Under the pieces are notes generated by a model. It searched no databases. It was not told where the DNA came from and saw only the letters and a list, made by a program, of their open reading frames with translations. Below are positions 17,648 to 26,097 of a stretch of 64,000 bases of DNA, piece by piece. Numbering within the stretch: the first letter of the stretch is position 1; each line of letters opens with the position of its first letter. The translations under genes and the position numbers were made by a program. Source of the stretch: Pantoea endophytica (GTDB taxonomy: Bacteria; Pseudomonadota; Gammaproteobacteria; Enterobacterales; Enterobacteriaceae). Location: positions 62,001 to 126,000 of the forward strand of contig NZ_PJRT01000005.1 of NCBI RefSeq assembly GCF_002858935.1, given 5' to 3'.

Positions 17648-18804
17648 GCAGCCTCCATCATCACGTCGCGCACGCGATCTTCATCAATTTCAATGCCTAA
17701 CCCTGCGCCCTGCGGCAGGTGATACTCACCGCGTTCGCAAATCAGTGGCTGCTTGAGCAGTTGATTAGCGATGGCAAAAACTGGCGGCTGATATTCGAGC
17801 ATAAACAGGTTGGGTATGGCGGCGGCAACATGGATCGATGCGGCGATGCAAGGACCTAGACCCACGCTTAAATGCGGTGCCACACGTAAATTCCATGTTT
17901 CGGCCAGCGACGCGATATGCATCAGCTCGCTAATGCCGGTTCTGCCGACATCGGGCTGAAGGATATCTGCAGCGCGCTGCTCAATCACCGCTTTGAATTG
18001 ATAACGCGTGCGCTCGGTTTCACCTAACGCAATGCTGACCGCACTTTTGGCACGTAATTCGCGATGGCCGGCGATATCTTCTGGCAGCAGTGGTGCTTCG
18101 AGAAAGCCGACGCCCAGCGCGTGCAGTTGCGCTGCTAAATCAGTAGCGTCTGCCACACCGTAATTCCAGTGCGCATCAATGAAGACTTGCGCCTCATCGC
18201 CGAGCGTTTCACGAATGGCTCGAATATTTTTAATGTCTTCTCGCACGCCGTAGCCCAGAGCTAACTTAACGGCATTAAAGCCTTTCTCCTGCCATTGCCT
18301 GGCGAGGCGGCTGCGGCTTTCAATATCAGGCTCAGGTAAACCCGAGACATAGCAAGGGATCACATCGCGAAAGGCACCGCCGAGTAGTTGATGGACCGGA
18401 AGACCAAGAATTTTTCCCTTGAGATCCCACAATGCGATATCCACACCTGCAATAGCGTCGATATGATAACCACCGGTATGTCCACGATCGCGCATGGAGT
18501 CATACATCCTTGAGTTGAGCACGCCGCCAGAGAATGGCGATTCCCCTATCAACAATGGCGCGAACAGCTGCTTAATCAGTTCTGCGATCACCTGAGGCAC
18601 CACCGGCGCCAGGGCTTCTCCCCATCCTACATGCCCTTCGCTACTGGTAATTTTCACCAGGCAGGTTTCCATCTTGCGTGAGTAGACGCAGCGGTATTCT
18701 GGACGATAGTAATAATCCGGACCGGTTCCGTCCGGCTTACCGCCGAGGTAGGCATGTTCCGGGGTGATTTTGAGTGGGAAACACTCCACTTTCGTTATGT
18801 GCAT
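17641..18804 (-). CDS. Enolase-superfamily sugar-acid dehydratase (galactonate dehydratase-like)
   Basis: A 387-aa mandelate-racemase-subgroup protein. Visible sites are FNAVKLALGYG (Lys position of the second barrel strand), VFIDAHWNY (metal Asp), LEAPLLPED and LGETERTRY (metal Glu residues), QPDVGRTG (Asp of the His-Asp pair) and RVAPHLSVGLG (catalytic His). It probably dehydrates a sugar acid to a 2-keto-3-deoxy acid for the kinase and aldolase downstream. The start at 18804 has GGAG at seven bases; a 19-codon extension overlaps the MFS gene. D-galactonate is the likely substrate, but sequence alone does not fix the epimer. Confidence 0.78.
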   Translation of the reverse strand: MHITKVECFPLKITPEHAYLGGKPDGTGPDYYYRPEYRCVYSRKMETCLVKITSSEGHVGWGEALAPVVPQVIAELIKQLFAPLLIGESPFSGGVLNSRMYDSMRDRGHTGGYHIDAIAGVDIALWDLKGKILGLPVHQLLGGAFRDVIPCYVSGLPEPDIESRSRLARQWQEKGFNAVKLALGYGVREDIKNIRAIRETLGDEAQVFIDAHWNYGVADATDLAAQLHALGVGFLEAPLLPEDIAGHRELRAKSAVSIALGETERTRYQFKAVIEQRAADILQPDVGRTGISELMHIASLAETWNLRVAPHLSVGLGPCIAASIHVAAAIPNLFMLEYQPPVFAIANQLLKQPLICERGEYHLPQGAGLGIEIDEDRVRDVMMEAAC

Positions 18805-18821
18805 AAAGGCTCCAGTTTCCA

Positions 18822-20144
18822 TTAATCCAACACTTTTCCGGCAGTTTCTTTTGCAAACCACACTGCAATGAATGAAATTAGTGCGGTGATCATCACGTAC
18901 CAGGCGGGTGACAGCGGATCTCCCGTTAAGGAGATCAGGCTGGCGGATGCCAGGGGTGTTACACCGCCAAACACCGCCACAGTCAGGTTGTAGGACATCG
19001 CGATGCCGCCATAGCGAATCGCTGTGGGGAACAGTTCGACCATTGCTGCGCCACAGCCACCGTTAAACAACGCAACACACACACCCAATACACTCATTGC
19101 CGCGATAGAGCTGCCCACCGATCCCTGTGTCATTAGCAGCATGGCGGGATAGGTCAACAGGATGAAACCAGCGCATGCCACCAGCATCAGCGGCCGTCGT
19201 CCCCATCTATCAGACAAGTAGCCCGTGATTGGCATGCAAATAGCGACGCTCAGTAAGCCCAGCGTGGTGATGAGATAAGAATCAGTACGGCTGTAGTGCA
19301 GATGCGTAGACAAATAGCCGGGCATAAAGGATTGCAGCACCCAGCTGCTGACCGCTTTGATCACGACGAAACCGGTACAAAACAGCAACGCCGACAATGA
19401 GGTTTTCAAGGCAGTGCGCAGTGGCGATTTTTCGATTTTGCCGGTGGCTTTTAACTTGTGAAATTCAGCCGAATCTTCCATGTTGCGGCGCATATATAAC
19501 CCACCCAATCCGAGCGGTGCTGCGAGCAGGAAAGGAATGCGCCATCCCCAGTCATTCATTGCCGTCTCACCCAACCAATAGGTCAACAGCAGCACCAGTC
19601 CAGAGCCGCAAACAAACGCCATGAAACTGAAGTTCTCACTCCAGCAGGTAAGCGTGGCGCGACGATGCGGCTCAGCGCTTTCTGCCAGATAGGTAATTAC
19701 GCCGGAACTCTCACCACCTGCGGCGAATCCTTGTACTAATCGAGTCATCACCAACAGCACCGGTGCGACAATTCCCACCTGATGCCAGGTCGGCAGAATG
19801 CCCATCACAAATGTAGATATTGAGGTGATGACAATTACCGTCACCAACACTTTGCGTCGTCCCAGACGATCGCCCATGGAACCGAAAAAGAAGCCGCCCA
19901 GCGGACGCATTAAAAAGCCGGATCCAAATACAGCAAAAGATTTCAGAAGTGCGGTAGCAGGGTCAGAACTGACAAAGAAGTTGCTGGCAATAATCGCCGC
20001 CAGGGTGCCGTATAAGCCAAAATCGAACCACTCGATAAAATGACCAATCCCGGCTGCCATCATGATTTTGGCAGTACGCTTTGGCGGATTATTGGTTTTT
20101 GTCGCCACGTACTCACCGCCATACTGACGGGTTGAATTTTCCAT
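18822..20144 (-). CDS. MFS carrier of the metabolite:H+ symporter group
   Basis: A 440-aa, 12-helix transporter. The N-terminal AAGIGHFIEWFDFGLYG and the loop GDRLGRRKVLV are typical of the MHS group (ProP, KgtP, ShiA). A second copy of the motif occurs in YLSDRWGRRPLM in the C-terminal half. First gene of the galactonate-type operon; 17 bp separate its stop from the dehydratase start. Uptake of the sugar acid is inferred. E. coli DgoT belongs to a different MFS group, so the carrier has a separate origin. Confidence 0.82.
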   Translation of the reverse strand: MENSTRQYGGEYVATKTNNPPKRTAKIMMAAGIGHFIEWFDFGLYGTLAAIIASNFFVSSDPATALLKSFAVFGSGFLMRPLGGFFFGSMGDRLGRRKVLVTVIVITSISTFVMGILPTWHQVGIVAPVLLVMTRLVQGFAAGGESSGVITYLAESAEPHRRATLTCWSENFSFMAFVCGSGLVLLLTYWLGETAMNDWGWRIPFLLAAPLGLGGLYMRRNMEDSAEFHKLKATGKIEKSPLRTALKTSLSALLFCTGFVVIKAVSSWVLQSFMPGYLSTHLHYSRTDSYLITTLGLLSVAICMPITGYLSDRWGRRPLMLVACAGFILLTYPAMLLMTQGSVGSSIAAMSVLGVCVALFNGGCGAAMVELFPTAIRYGGIAMSYNLTVAVFGGVTPLASASLISLTGDPLSPAWYVMITALISFIAVWFAKETAGKVLD

Positions 20145-20527
20145 ACGACCTCCAGAGGGTTAATGTCGCGCCATAGGAAGGCGCGTCATGTCTTGGAAGT
20201 TAGCGTATGAATTTTGATGAGATATTGCGCCGGCGATGAGAGATAGCGTGAAGCCAATCAAAGAACAAATCCGGCAATTGCTTCACATAGTGAAGCAGAG
20301 AAGAGATCCCTTACAAAGCGCCTAATGTAAGCCGGGTTTATAGTTATCAGACCAAGCCATTACCTATAATCCCAAAGCTTTGCCTATGCTGCCGGTAGTT
20401 TTATTCAATGCGTATATTTCATGTCAGTCCACCAAAAAACCGAATCGAAACATATGGTGTCAGCACATATCTCCTCGTCATTGAAACAGCGCTAAACGAG
20501 CTATCCTTCCATAAGGAGGAACAACCT
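20145..20527. promoter_or_regulatory. Promoter region of the galactonate-type operon
   Basis: About 380 bp between the divergent MFS gene and the yedK remnant. It contains the palindrome GCTTCACATAGTGAAGC at 20280-20296 and a matching half-site GTGAAGC near 20248. No other gene is seen; a forward open frame from 20408 lacks features until the yedK start at 20528. Confidence 0.45.
20280..20296. promoter_or_regulatory. Operator-like palindrome
   Basis: Perfect 7-bp arms around ATA (GCTTCAC-ATA-GTGAAGC), about 135 bp upstream of the MFS start. It is a candidate site for the operon's IclR regulator, though the assignment is inferred only from position. Confidence 0.45.
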
Positions 20528-20628
20528 ATGTGCGGAAGATTCACACAGTTCCAGAACAGAGATACCTATTTTGATGCCCTTAGTGTAGCTGATGGTGACT
20601 ACATCCATGATCCTGAACCTATCGGGAG
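20528..20628 (+). pseudogene. Truncated yedK-like (SRAP/HMCES) gene, 5' end only
   Basis: TAAGGAGG precedes an ATG encoding MCGRFTQFQNRD through HDPEPIGR, the exact start of SRAP-domain proteins, including catalytic Cys2 that crosslinks to abasic sites. After GR the family sequence (YNVAPGT) is lost and the DNA switches to a CitMHS coding sequence in another frame. The read-through frame ends at 20674 after 13 or so foreign residues. Only about 33 of roughly 220 residues remain, so it is non-functional. Confidence 0.85.
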
Positions 20629-21684
20629 GCCGGGCTTTTTGATCCTTTTATCCGTCTCATTGTTCGTATTGTAAAAGGCGATCCGCTTAAAGTGATGATC
20701 GGCACTGCTATCCTTGGTATCAGCGTGGCGCTCGACGGCGATGGTGCCACCACCTATCTCATCTGTACGGCAGCACTTCTTCCACTGTATCGTCGGCTGG
20801 GAATAAAGCTTCAGTACATGGCCACCGTACTGCTGCTTTCAATCGGCGTAATGAACATGCTCCCGTGGGGAGGACCAACAGCGCGCGCTGCCAGCGCCAT
20901 GAAGGTAGACGTTGGAGAGCTCTTTATGCTGCTTCTGCCCATTATGATCTGTGGCCTTGCCTGGGTAGTGCTGGTTGCCGTTATTTTTGTACTGCGCGAA
21001 CGTCGCCGGCTTGGGGTGATTAAAATCGATCTGAGTGAAGAGACCGGGCAGCTTACATCTGTAACTAATTATCGTTATCTCTTTAATTCAGCGCTGACCA
21101 TTGCCCTACTGGTTATGTTAATTCTGGGCATGCTTCCTATGGCAACACTGTTTATGATCGCCTTTGCAGTGGCGATGCTAGTGAATTTCCCTAACCTGAA
21201 GCATCAGAAGGAGCTCCTTGCCAAACATGCAGAGAACGCGCTTGCCATTGTTTCTCTCATTTTTGCAGCAGGAATTTTTACCGGCATCCTGTCCGGAACA
21301 GGTATGGTAGATGCCATGTCTAACAGTCTTGTAAATTCACTGCCAGCCTCAGCCGGCCCCTGGCTCGGCATCCTCACGGCGCTGATCAGCATGCCGTTCA
21401 CCTTCTTCATGACAAACGATGCGTTCTATTTTGGCGTTTTACCCATTCTTGCGCAGACAGCGACAAGCTACGGAATCTCGCCTATGCAGATGGCCGTTGC
21501 TTCACTGATTGGACAACCTGTTCATCTGCTCAGCCCGCTTGTTGCGTCAACTTACCTTCTTGTCGGCATTCTTAATCTGGATTACGGGCTGAATCAGCGC
21601 GCAAGCCTTAAATGGGCGGTGGGAACAGTATTGTGCATGCTGTCAGGCGCCATCGTGCTTGGCACATTACCGCTACACAACTGA
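20629..21684 (+). pseudogene. CitMHS-type transporter lacking its 5' end
   Basis: From 20629 the frame reads AGLFDPFIRLIVRIVKGDPL and continues without break through LDGDGATTYLI and LPWGGPTARAASAM to a normal C terminus. This is the Mg/Ca-citrate:H+ symporter family (CitMHS). The first part (about 80-90 residues, including the first helices) is missing, replaced by the yedK fragment. Internal ATG 20692 could start a 330-aa product, but without the N-terminal helices a working carrier is unlikely. The rest is intact, so the deletion may be recent. Confidence 0.82.
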
Positions 21685-21713
21685 TCTATACACGTTAATT
21701 AATTCGCTGTGAT

Positions 21714-21750
21714 TTAACGCTGCCCTTATTATTTATAAGGGCAGCGTTAA
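21714..21750. terminator. Strong hairpin after the CitMHS gene
   Basis: A 15-16 bp perfect stem (TTAACGCTGCCCTTA paired with TAAGGGCAGCGTTAA) lies 30 bp after the stop. No clear T-run follows on the plus strand, so it could be a transcript-stabilising or bidirectional terminator structure. Confidence 0.55.
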
Positions 21751-21866
21751 TGTACGCTTTTCGCTAAAAACAGAAATTGGCCTGGCGTCGTCCGCTCTTT
21801 TCACTAAGAGGGCTTTGCAAACATCACGGTTTTAATTAAAGGATAACAGCTAATAATATGTGGGTC

Positions 21867-22304
21867 TCATTGGCTGCGTTCCATCAATTCAAGCGTCTGA
21901 CCATCTGGACTTTGTAAATATATTACTCTGGTACCCTGCATGGGTCCTGACGACACTGTTTGAGGTTTACCCGGCGTCTTCCAACCGTAGTCCGATACTT
22001 TGCCTAAGAGCGTATCAAGATCCTCAACCATAAAAGCAAGGTGAGCGTAGCCTGGGATATAGGGCGCTGAAGGTTCTTCTGGCTGCTCAATGTTATTGTA
22101 TTGGAGTAATTCAATTTGGATATCAGCCAGTTCAAGCAAAGCCATCCGTACATCAGCTCCCCTTGCACCTGTAACCTCATCGATTATAGGCCCAGACATT
22201 TTTCCTTCACGTAATAATTTACCGCCAAGAATCTGAGTCCAGAATAATAATGAGTCTTCAATATTTTTAACTGAAAAACCAACGTGATTGACACTTAAGA
22301 TCAT
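21867..22304 (-). CDS. Glyoxalase/VOC-family protein
   Basis: A 145-aa vicinal-oxygen-chelate protein. It begins MILSVNHVGFSVKNIEDSLL (first metal His), has YIPGYAHLAFMVEDLD in the second module (second His) and ends with SPDGQTLELMERS (metal Glu). Spacing resembles methylmalonyl-CoA epimerase and related lyases. An upstream open frame to 22403 lacks a ribosome site, whereas TAGG lies before the ATG at 22304. Single gene with no metabolic partner, so the substrate is unknown. Confidence 0.75.
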   Translation of the reverse strand: MILSVNHVGFSVKNIEDSLLFWTQILGGKLLREGKMSGPIIDEVTGARGADVRMALLELADIQIELLQYNNIEQPEEPSAPYIPGYAHLAFMVEDLDTLLGKVSDYGWKTPGKPQTVSSGPMQGTRVIYLQSPDGQTLELMERSQ

Positions 22305-23039
22305 GTGATTACCTACTGAGTTTTGAAAGTCCATCAGCCAACTATATAAAAAGAATGCTTTATTTCTACACCATAAATGCGCGAACGTTTTACAAGTCTG
22401 CATCCTTTATCGATAAATTGCGAATATCCTCTTTCGTCTAAAGCTGTCTCTAATTTCCAATCGCGCAAAGGGGCTGCAGCGATTCAGTGAAGCACTATTA
22501 TGTTAGAAGAGAGCATACGGTAGGATCACTTGAGGATAAGCAGAATGCTTCTGGAAAAGCTCAGGTTGCTTTAAGTTCGGAGGAAGGAACGTGGACTCTG
22601 GTTTTTCACCAGGGAACGCCAGCAGCACATGGTGCTTAGGTTCAAGATGCGGTGTTATGTTTGATGTGACAGAACTAACTAGGCCGTCATCATTTTGACG
22701 TCCGCTTTTGGCTGTATTATCAGCCGAAAATCTCATCCTAACCAGCTACTGATAACGGCATTTCGCCGTTAAGAGATGCGCTTTCATGCAGCAAGCCCCA
22801 ACGCAACTGCACCTAAACAATGCATTCGGCAAAAAGCTGATCGGCACTTTTCACAACTGTCCTCCTTTTTAAAACCACATGAATATCTATGATCGGCCAC
22901 ACATTTTACAATCTGTTTACCTGACAGCGGCGAAAATCTGTGCAAAGTAATGTCCAGCGGCAAACGAGATTTATGCCCTGGCATGTCAATTGCTTTAGCT
23001 AACCGATGTCAGCCGCAGCAACCTGACAACCTGTGCGCG
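22305..23039. other. 735-bp region without recognised genes
   Basis: Open frames at 22503-22736 and 22784-22984 (minus) show no recognisable motif or good ribosome site. A fragment of the GTCCGCTT repeat in reverse orientation lies at 22697-22715. This stretch marks the change from the mosaic left part to the operon-rich right part. Confidence 0.5.
22697..22715. repeat. Dispersed GTCCGCTT repeat, fragment 6 (reverse)
   Basis: GACGTCCGCTTTTGGC is the reverse complement of the right-module end seen in copies 2 and 3 (GCCAAAAGCGGACATA or variants). Only about 19 bp remain. Confidence 0.45.
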
Positions 23040-23068
23040 TTATTAAATCCATCAAATTGATTTAATAA
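23040..23068. promoter_or_regulatory. Perfect inverted repeat before the sugar ABC operon
   Basis: TTATTAAATC and GATTTAATAA form perfect 10-bp arms around a 9-bp spacer, ending 34 bp before the ATG of the binding-protein gene. Position and symmetry fit an operator overlapping the promoter or leader. No regulator gene is present in the operon, so the binding protein is unknown. Confidence 0.6.
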
Positions 23069-23102
23069 AACACCCTCTTTTTGCATCAAGGCGGAAAACA
23101 CC

Positions 23103-24350
23103 ATGAAAATCCGATTCAACCCAGTCATAAAAGGTTGTTTTGCAGCAGTTCTGTTAGCCAGCGTAGGCAGCGCGGCAGCGGCAACCACATTGAATGCATT
23201 GTTTATGACGCAGGCGGCGTATAGCGAAAATGATATCCGCGCCATGACGCAGGCGTTTCAGAAAACGCACCCAGACGTGCAGGTTAATCTTGAGTTTGTG
23301 CCGTATGAAGCGCTGCATGACAAAATTGTTGCGGCGCGTGGCGCGGGCGGTAACGGCTACGATGTGGTGCTGTTCGATGCCATCTGGCCGGCAGAATTCA
23401 CTAAGTTCGATCTGTTGCAGGACGTCAGCAGCCGCATCAGCGCTGATGAAAAAGGGCAGATTTTCCCCGGCGCAATGAACACCGTTGAGTTCAAAGGCAA
23501 AACCCTCGGCATGCCGTGGATCCTGGATACCAAATATCTCTATTACAACAAAGCGATGCTGGAAAAAGCCGGTATCACCACGCCGCCGCAAACCTGGCAG
23601 CAGGTGATGGATGACGCGCGCATCATCAAGCAGAAAAACATCGTGAAATATCCGCTGGTGTGGAGCTGGTCGCAGGCGGAAGCGCTGGTGTGCGATTACA
23701 CCACGCTGGTATCAGGTTTCGGCGGCAAGTTCTATAACAACGACAAACTCGATTTCTCCTCCCCGGCCTCGCTGCAAGCGGTGAAGCTGATGAAAAGCTC
23801 GCTGGATGAAGGCTTGAGCAATCCGGCTTCACGCGAATATCTGGAAGAGGATGTGCGTAAAGCCTTCTCCAATGGCGATGCGGCTTTCGCGCTCAACTGG
23901 ACCTACATGTACAACATGGCCAACGATCCTAAACAAAGTAAGGTCGCCGGCCAGGTGGGCATCGTTCCCGCGCCAGGCGATGCGCCGGGCAAATTCGGTG
24001 CCGTTAATGGTTCGATGGGCCTTGGCATCACTAAAGGCAGCACGCATGCGGATCAGGCATGGCAATACATCCGCTACATGACTTCACAGCCGGTACAGAA
24101 CCAATACGCCACGCTGAGTCTGCCGATCTGGAAAAGCTCGTATCAGGATCCGGCGGTGCTGAAAAACCAGGAAAGCCTGATCGCGGCGGCGGATAAGTCG
24201 CTTAACGTGATGCTGTCGCGTCCGGAAACGGCTGACTATTCGCGTCTCTCCAACACGCTGCAGCAGCAGTTGCAGCAGGTGCTGGTGGGCAGCGCAACGC
24301 CAGATGCCGCGCTGCAAGCGGTAGATAAGAGTGCGGCGCGTCTGCGCTAA
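23103..24350 (+). CDS. Sugar ABC transporter, periplasmic binding protein
   Basis: A 415-aa family-1 extracellular binding protein. A Sec signal peptide with a hydrophobic core (GCFAAVLLASVGSAAAA) is cleaved near residue 26. Mature features include FQKTHPDVQVNLEF, GGNGYDVVLFDAIWPAEF and GKTLGMPWILDTKYLYYNKA, typical of oligosaccharide or polyol binding proteins. It is the first of five genes that are close or overlapping: binding protein, two permeases, PfkB kinase, ATPase. The sugar cannot be read from the sequence. Confidence 0.88.
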   Translation: MKIRFNPVIKGCFAAVLLASVGSAAAATTLNALFMTQAAYSENDIRAMTQAFQKTHPDVQVNLEFVPYEALHDKIVAARGAGGNGYDVVLFDAIWPAEFTKFDLLQDVSSRISADEKGQIFPGAMNTVEFKGKTLGMPWILDTKYLYYNKAMLEKAGITTPPQTWQQVMDDARIIKQKNIVKYPLVWSWSQAEALVCDYTTLVSGFGGKFYNNDKLDFSSPASLQAVKLMKSSLDEGLSNPASREYLEEDVRKAFSNGDAAFALNWTYMYNMANDPKQSKVAGQVGIVPAPGDAPGKFGAVNGSMGLGITKGSTHADQAWQYIRYMTSQPVQNQYATLSLPIWKSSYQDPAVLKNQESLIAAADKSLNVMLSRPETADYSRLSNTLQQQLQQVLVGSATPDAALQAVDKSAARLR

Positions 24351-24359
24351 GGGGCAACA

Positions 24360-25268
24360 ATGCTGAGTTTGCGTCAACGCGAACAACGGCAGGCATGGGT
24401 GCTGCTGGCACCCATGTTGTTGGTGATGCTATTGCTCACCGCATGGCCGCTGTTACGCACCATCTGGCTGAGTTTCACCGATGCCGCCCTGATCGGCAGC
24501 GGTGAAGCGCCGGGCTGGATTGGCTTTGAAAATTATCTGTTCGCCATCACCGATGCGGATTTCCGCAGTTCGCTGTGGCGCACGCTCTATTTCACCGTGG
24601 TGTCGGTGGCGATTGAAGGCGTGATCGGCGTGCTGGTGGCGCTGTTGCTGAACCAGAAATTCGCCGGTCGCAACGTGCTGCGCGTGCTGGTGATTTTGCC
24701 GTGGGCGCTGCCGACCATCGTTAACGCCATGATGTGGCGTCTGAATTTCAACCCGGATTACGGCAGCATCAACGCCCTGCTGACGCAGTTAGGGATCATT
24801 GATGGCTATCGCAGCTGGCTGGGTTCGCCGGATTCGGCGCTCAACGCGGTGATGTTCGCCGATATCTGGAAAAACTATCCGCTGGTGACCTTACTGGTGC
24901 TGGCGGCGCTGCAATCGATCCCCGACGATCTGTTCGAAGCCGCACGGCTGGATGGCGCATCGGCCTGGCGGCGTTTTCGTGCCATCACCTTCCCGGCGAT
25001 TGTTGGCCCGCTCAGCGTGGCGCTGGTGCTGCGCACCATCGACGCCTTCAAAATTTTCGACATCATCTACGTAATGACGCGCGGCGGTCCGGTCGATAGC
25101 ACCAAAACCCTGAGTTTTTACGTGTATCAGGAGTCGTTTAGCTACTTGCGTGCTGGCAGCGGCGCGGCCTACGCGATGTTGATGACCTTGCTGTGCGCGG
25201 TGCTGATCACGCTTTACATGTTGTTACTGTGGCGGCAGCGCCGCAAAGGAAGCGCTCATGAAGGTTAA
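24360..25268 (+). CDS. Sugar ABC transporter permease (MalF-type)
   Basis: A 302-aa inner-membrane protein with six predicted helices. The EAA loop DDLFEAARLDGASAWRRF lies at about residues 185-202, where the ATPase docks. Length and loop match MalF/UgpA-type permeases of carbohydrate uptake family 1. It starts 9 bp after the binding-protein gene and overlaps the next permease by 11 bp. Confidence 0.9.
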   Translation: MLSLRQREQRQAWVLLAPMLLVMLLLTAWPLLRTIWLSFTDAALIGSGEAPGWIGFENYLFAITDADFRSSLWRTLYFTVVSVAIEGVIGVLVALLLNQKFAGRNVLRVLVILPWALPTIVNAMMWRLNFNPDYGSINALLTQLGIIDGYRSWLGSPDSALNAVMFADIWKNYPLVTLLVLAALQSIPDDLFEAARLDGASAWRRFRAITFPAIVGPLSVALVLRTIDAFKIFDIIYVMTRGGPVDSTKTLSFYVYQESFSYLRAGSGAAYAMLMTLLCAVLITLYMLLLWRQRRKGSAHEG

Positions 25269-26097
25269 ATTGCGCCATGTCGGTAAATACGCCGCCGCGC
25301 TGCTGGTGGCGTTCTCGGTGTTAGCGCCGATGGGTTGGCTGTTTTTGATGAGCGTCAGCGCCGCCAGCGATCTCACCCGCGTACCGCTGGAGTGGCTGCC
25401 GCGCCAGTGGGATTTCACCCGCTACGGCAAGCTGCTGTCGCTGGAGCCGGGCCAGCCGGGCGTACTGTTTCTGCATGCACTCGGCAACAGCCTTTTAGTC
25501 GCCACCGGCGCGACAATCATCTGCTTACTGCTGGCCATTCCGGCAGCGTTCAGCTTCTCGCGCTACCGCGGGCGCGACGGCTGGCTGTTTGCCTCACTTG
25601 CCATCTATATGGTGCCGCCGGTGGCATTCGTGTTGCCGCTCTACTTCCTGTTGCAGCAGTTCGATCTGCTCAACACGCGGCCCGGATTGATCATTGTTTA
25701 CTGCTCGCTGATTCTGCCGTTCCTTACCTGGATGCTGAAAAACCAGTTCGATACGCTGCCGCAGGATATTGAGCAGGCGGCGCGGCTCGACGGCCTGCGC
25801 GTCTGGCAAGTGCTGTTACGCATTACGCTGCCGCTGGCGAAGCCGGTGTTGGGGGCCGCCGCACTGTTTGGCTGGCTGCTGGCGTGGGACGAATTTTTCT
25901 ATGCGCTGCTGTTTATCAGCAATATCGCCGCACAAACCTTACCGGTCACCATTGCCGGATTTACCGCCGGACGCGCCACCGATGATGGCTTGATCGCTGC
26001 CGTTGGCATTCTGGCGTCGGTGCCACCGCTGTTTATTGCCATCTGGCTGCAGAAGACGCTGGTTAGCGGCCTTGCCAGTGGCGGGAGCAAAGGATGA
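25258..26097 (+). CDS. Sugar ABC transporter permease (MalG-type)
   Basis: A 279-aa inner-membrane protein, the second permease half. It has the EAA-type loop PQDIEQAARLDGLRVWQVLL near residues 163-182 and the C-terminal AGFTAGRATDDGLIAA. It overlaps the upstream permease by 11 bp and the downstream kinase by 4 bp, so translation is coupled. Confidence 0.9.
   Translation: MKVKLRHVGKYAAALLVAFSVLAPMGWLFLMSVSAASDLTRVPLEWLPRQWDFTRYGKLLSLEPGQPGVLFLHALGNSLLVATGATIICLLLAIPAAFSFSRYRGRDGWLFASLAIYMVPPVAFVLPLYFLLQQFDLLNTRPGLIIVYCSLILPFLTWMLKNQFDTLPQDIEQAARLDGLRVWQVLLRITLPLAKPVLGAAALFGWLLAWDEFFYALLFISNIAAQTLPVTIAGFTAGRATDDGLIAAVGILASVPPLFIAIWLQKTLVSGLASGGSKG

Noticed and set aside
22503..22736. 77-codon minus-strand open frame
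   Set aside because: No motif, poor ribosome site, and it begins inside a repeat fragment.
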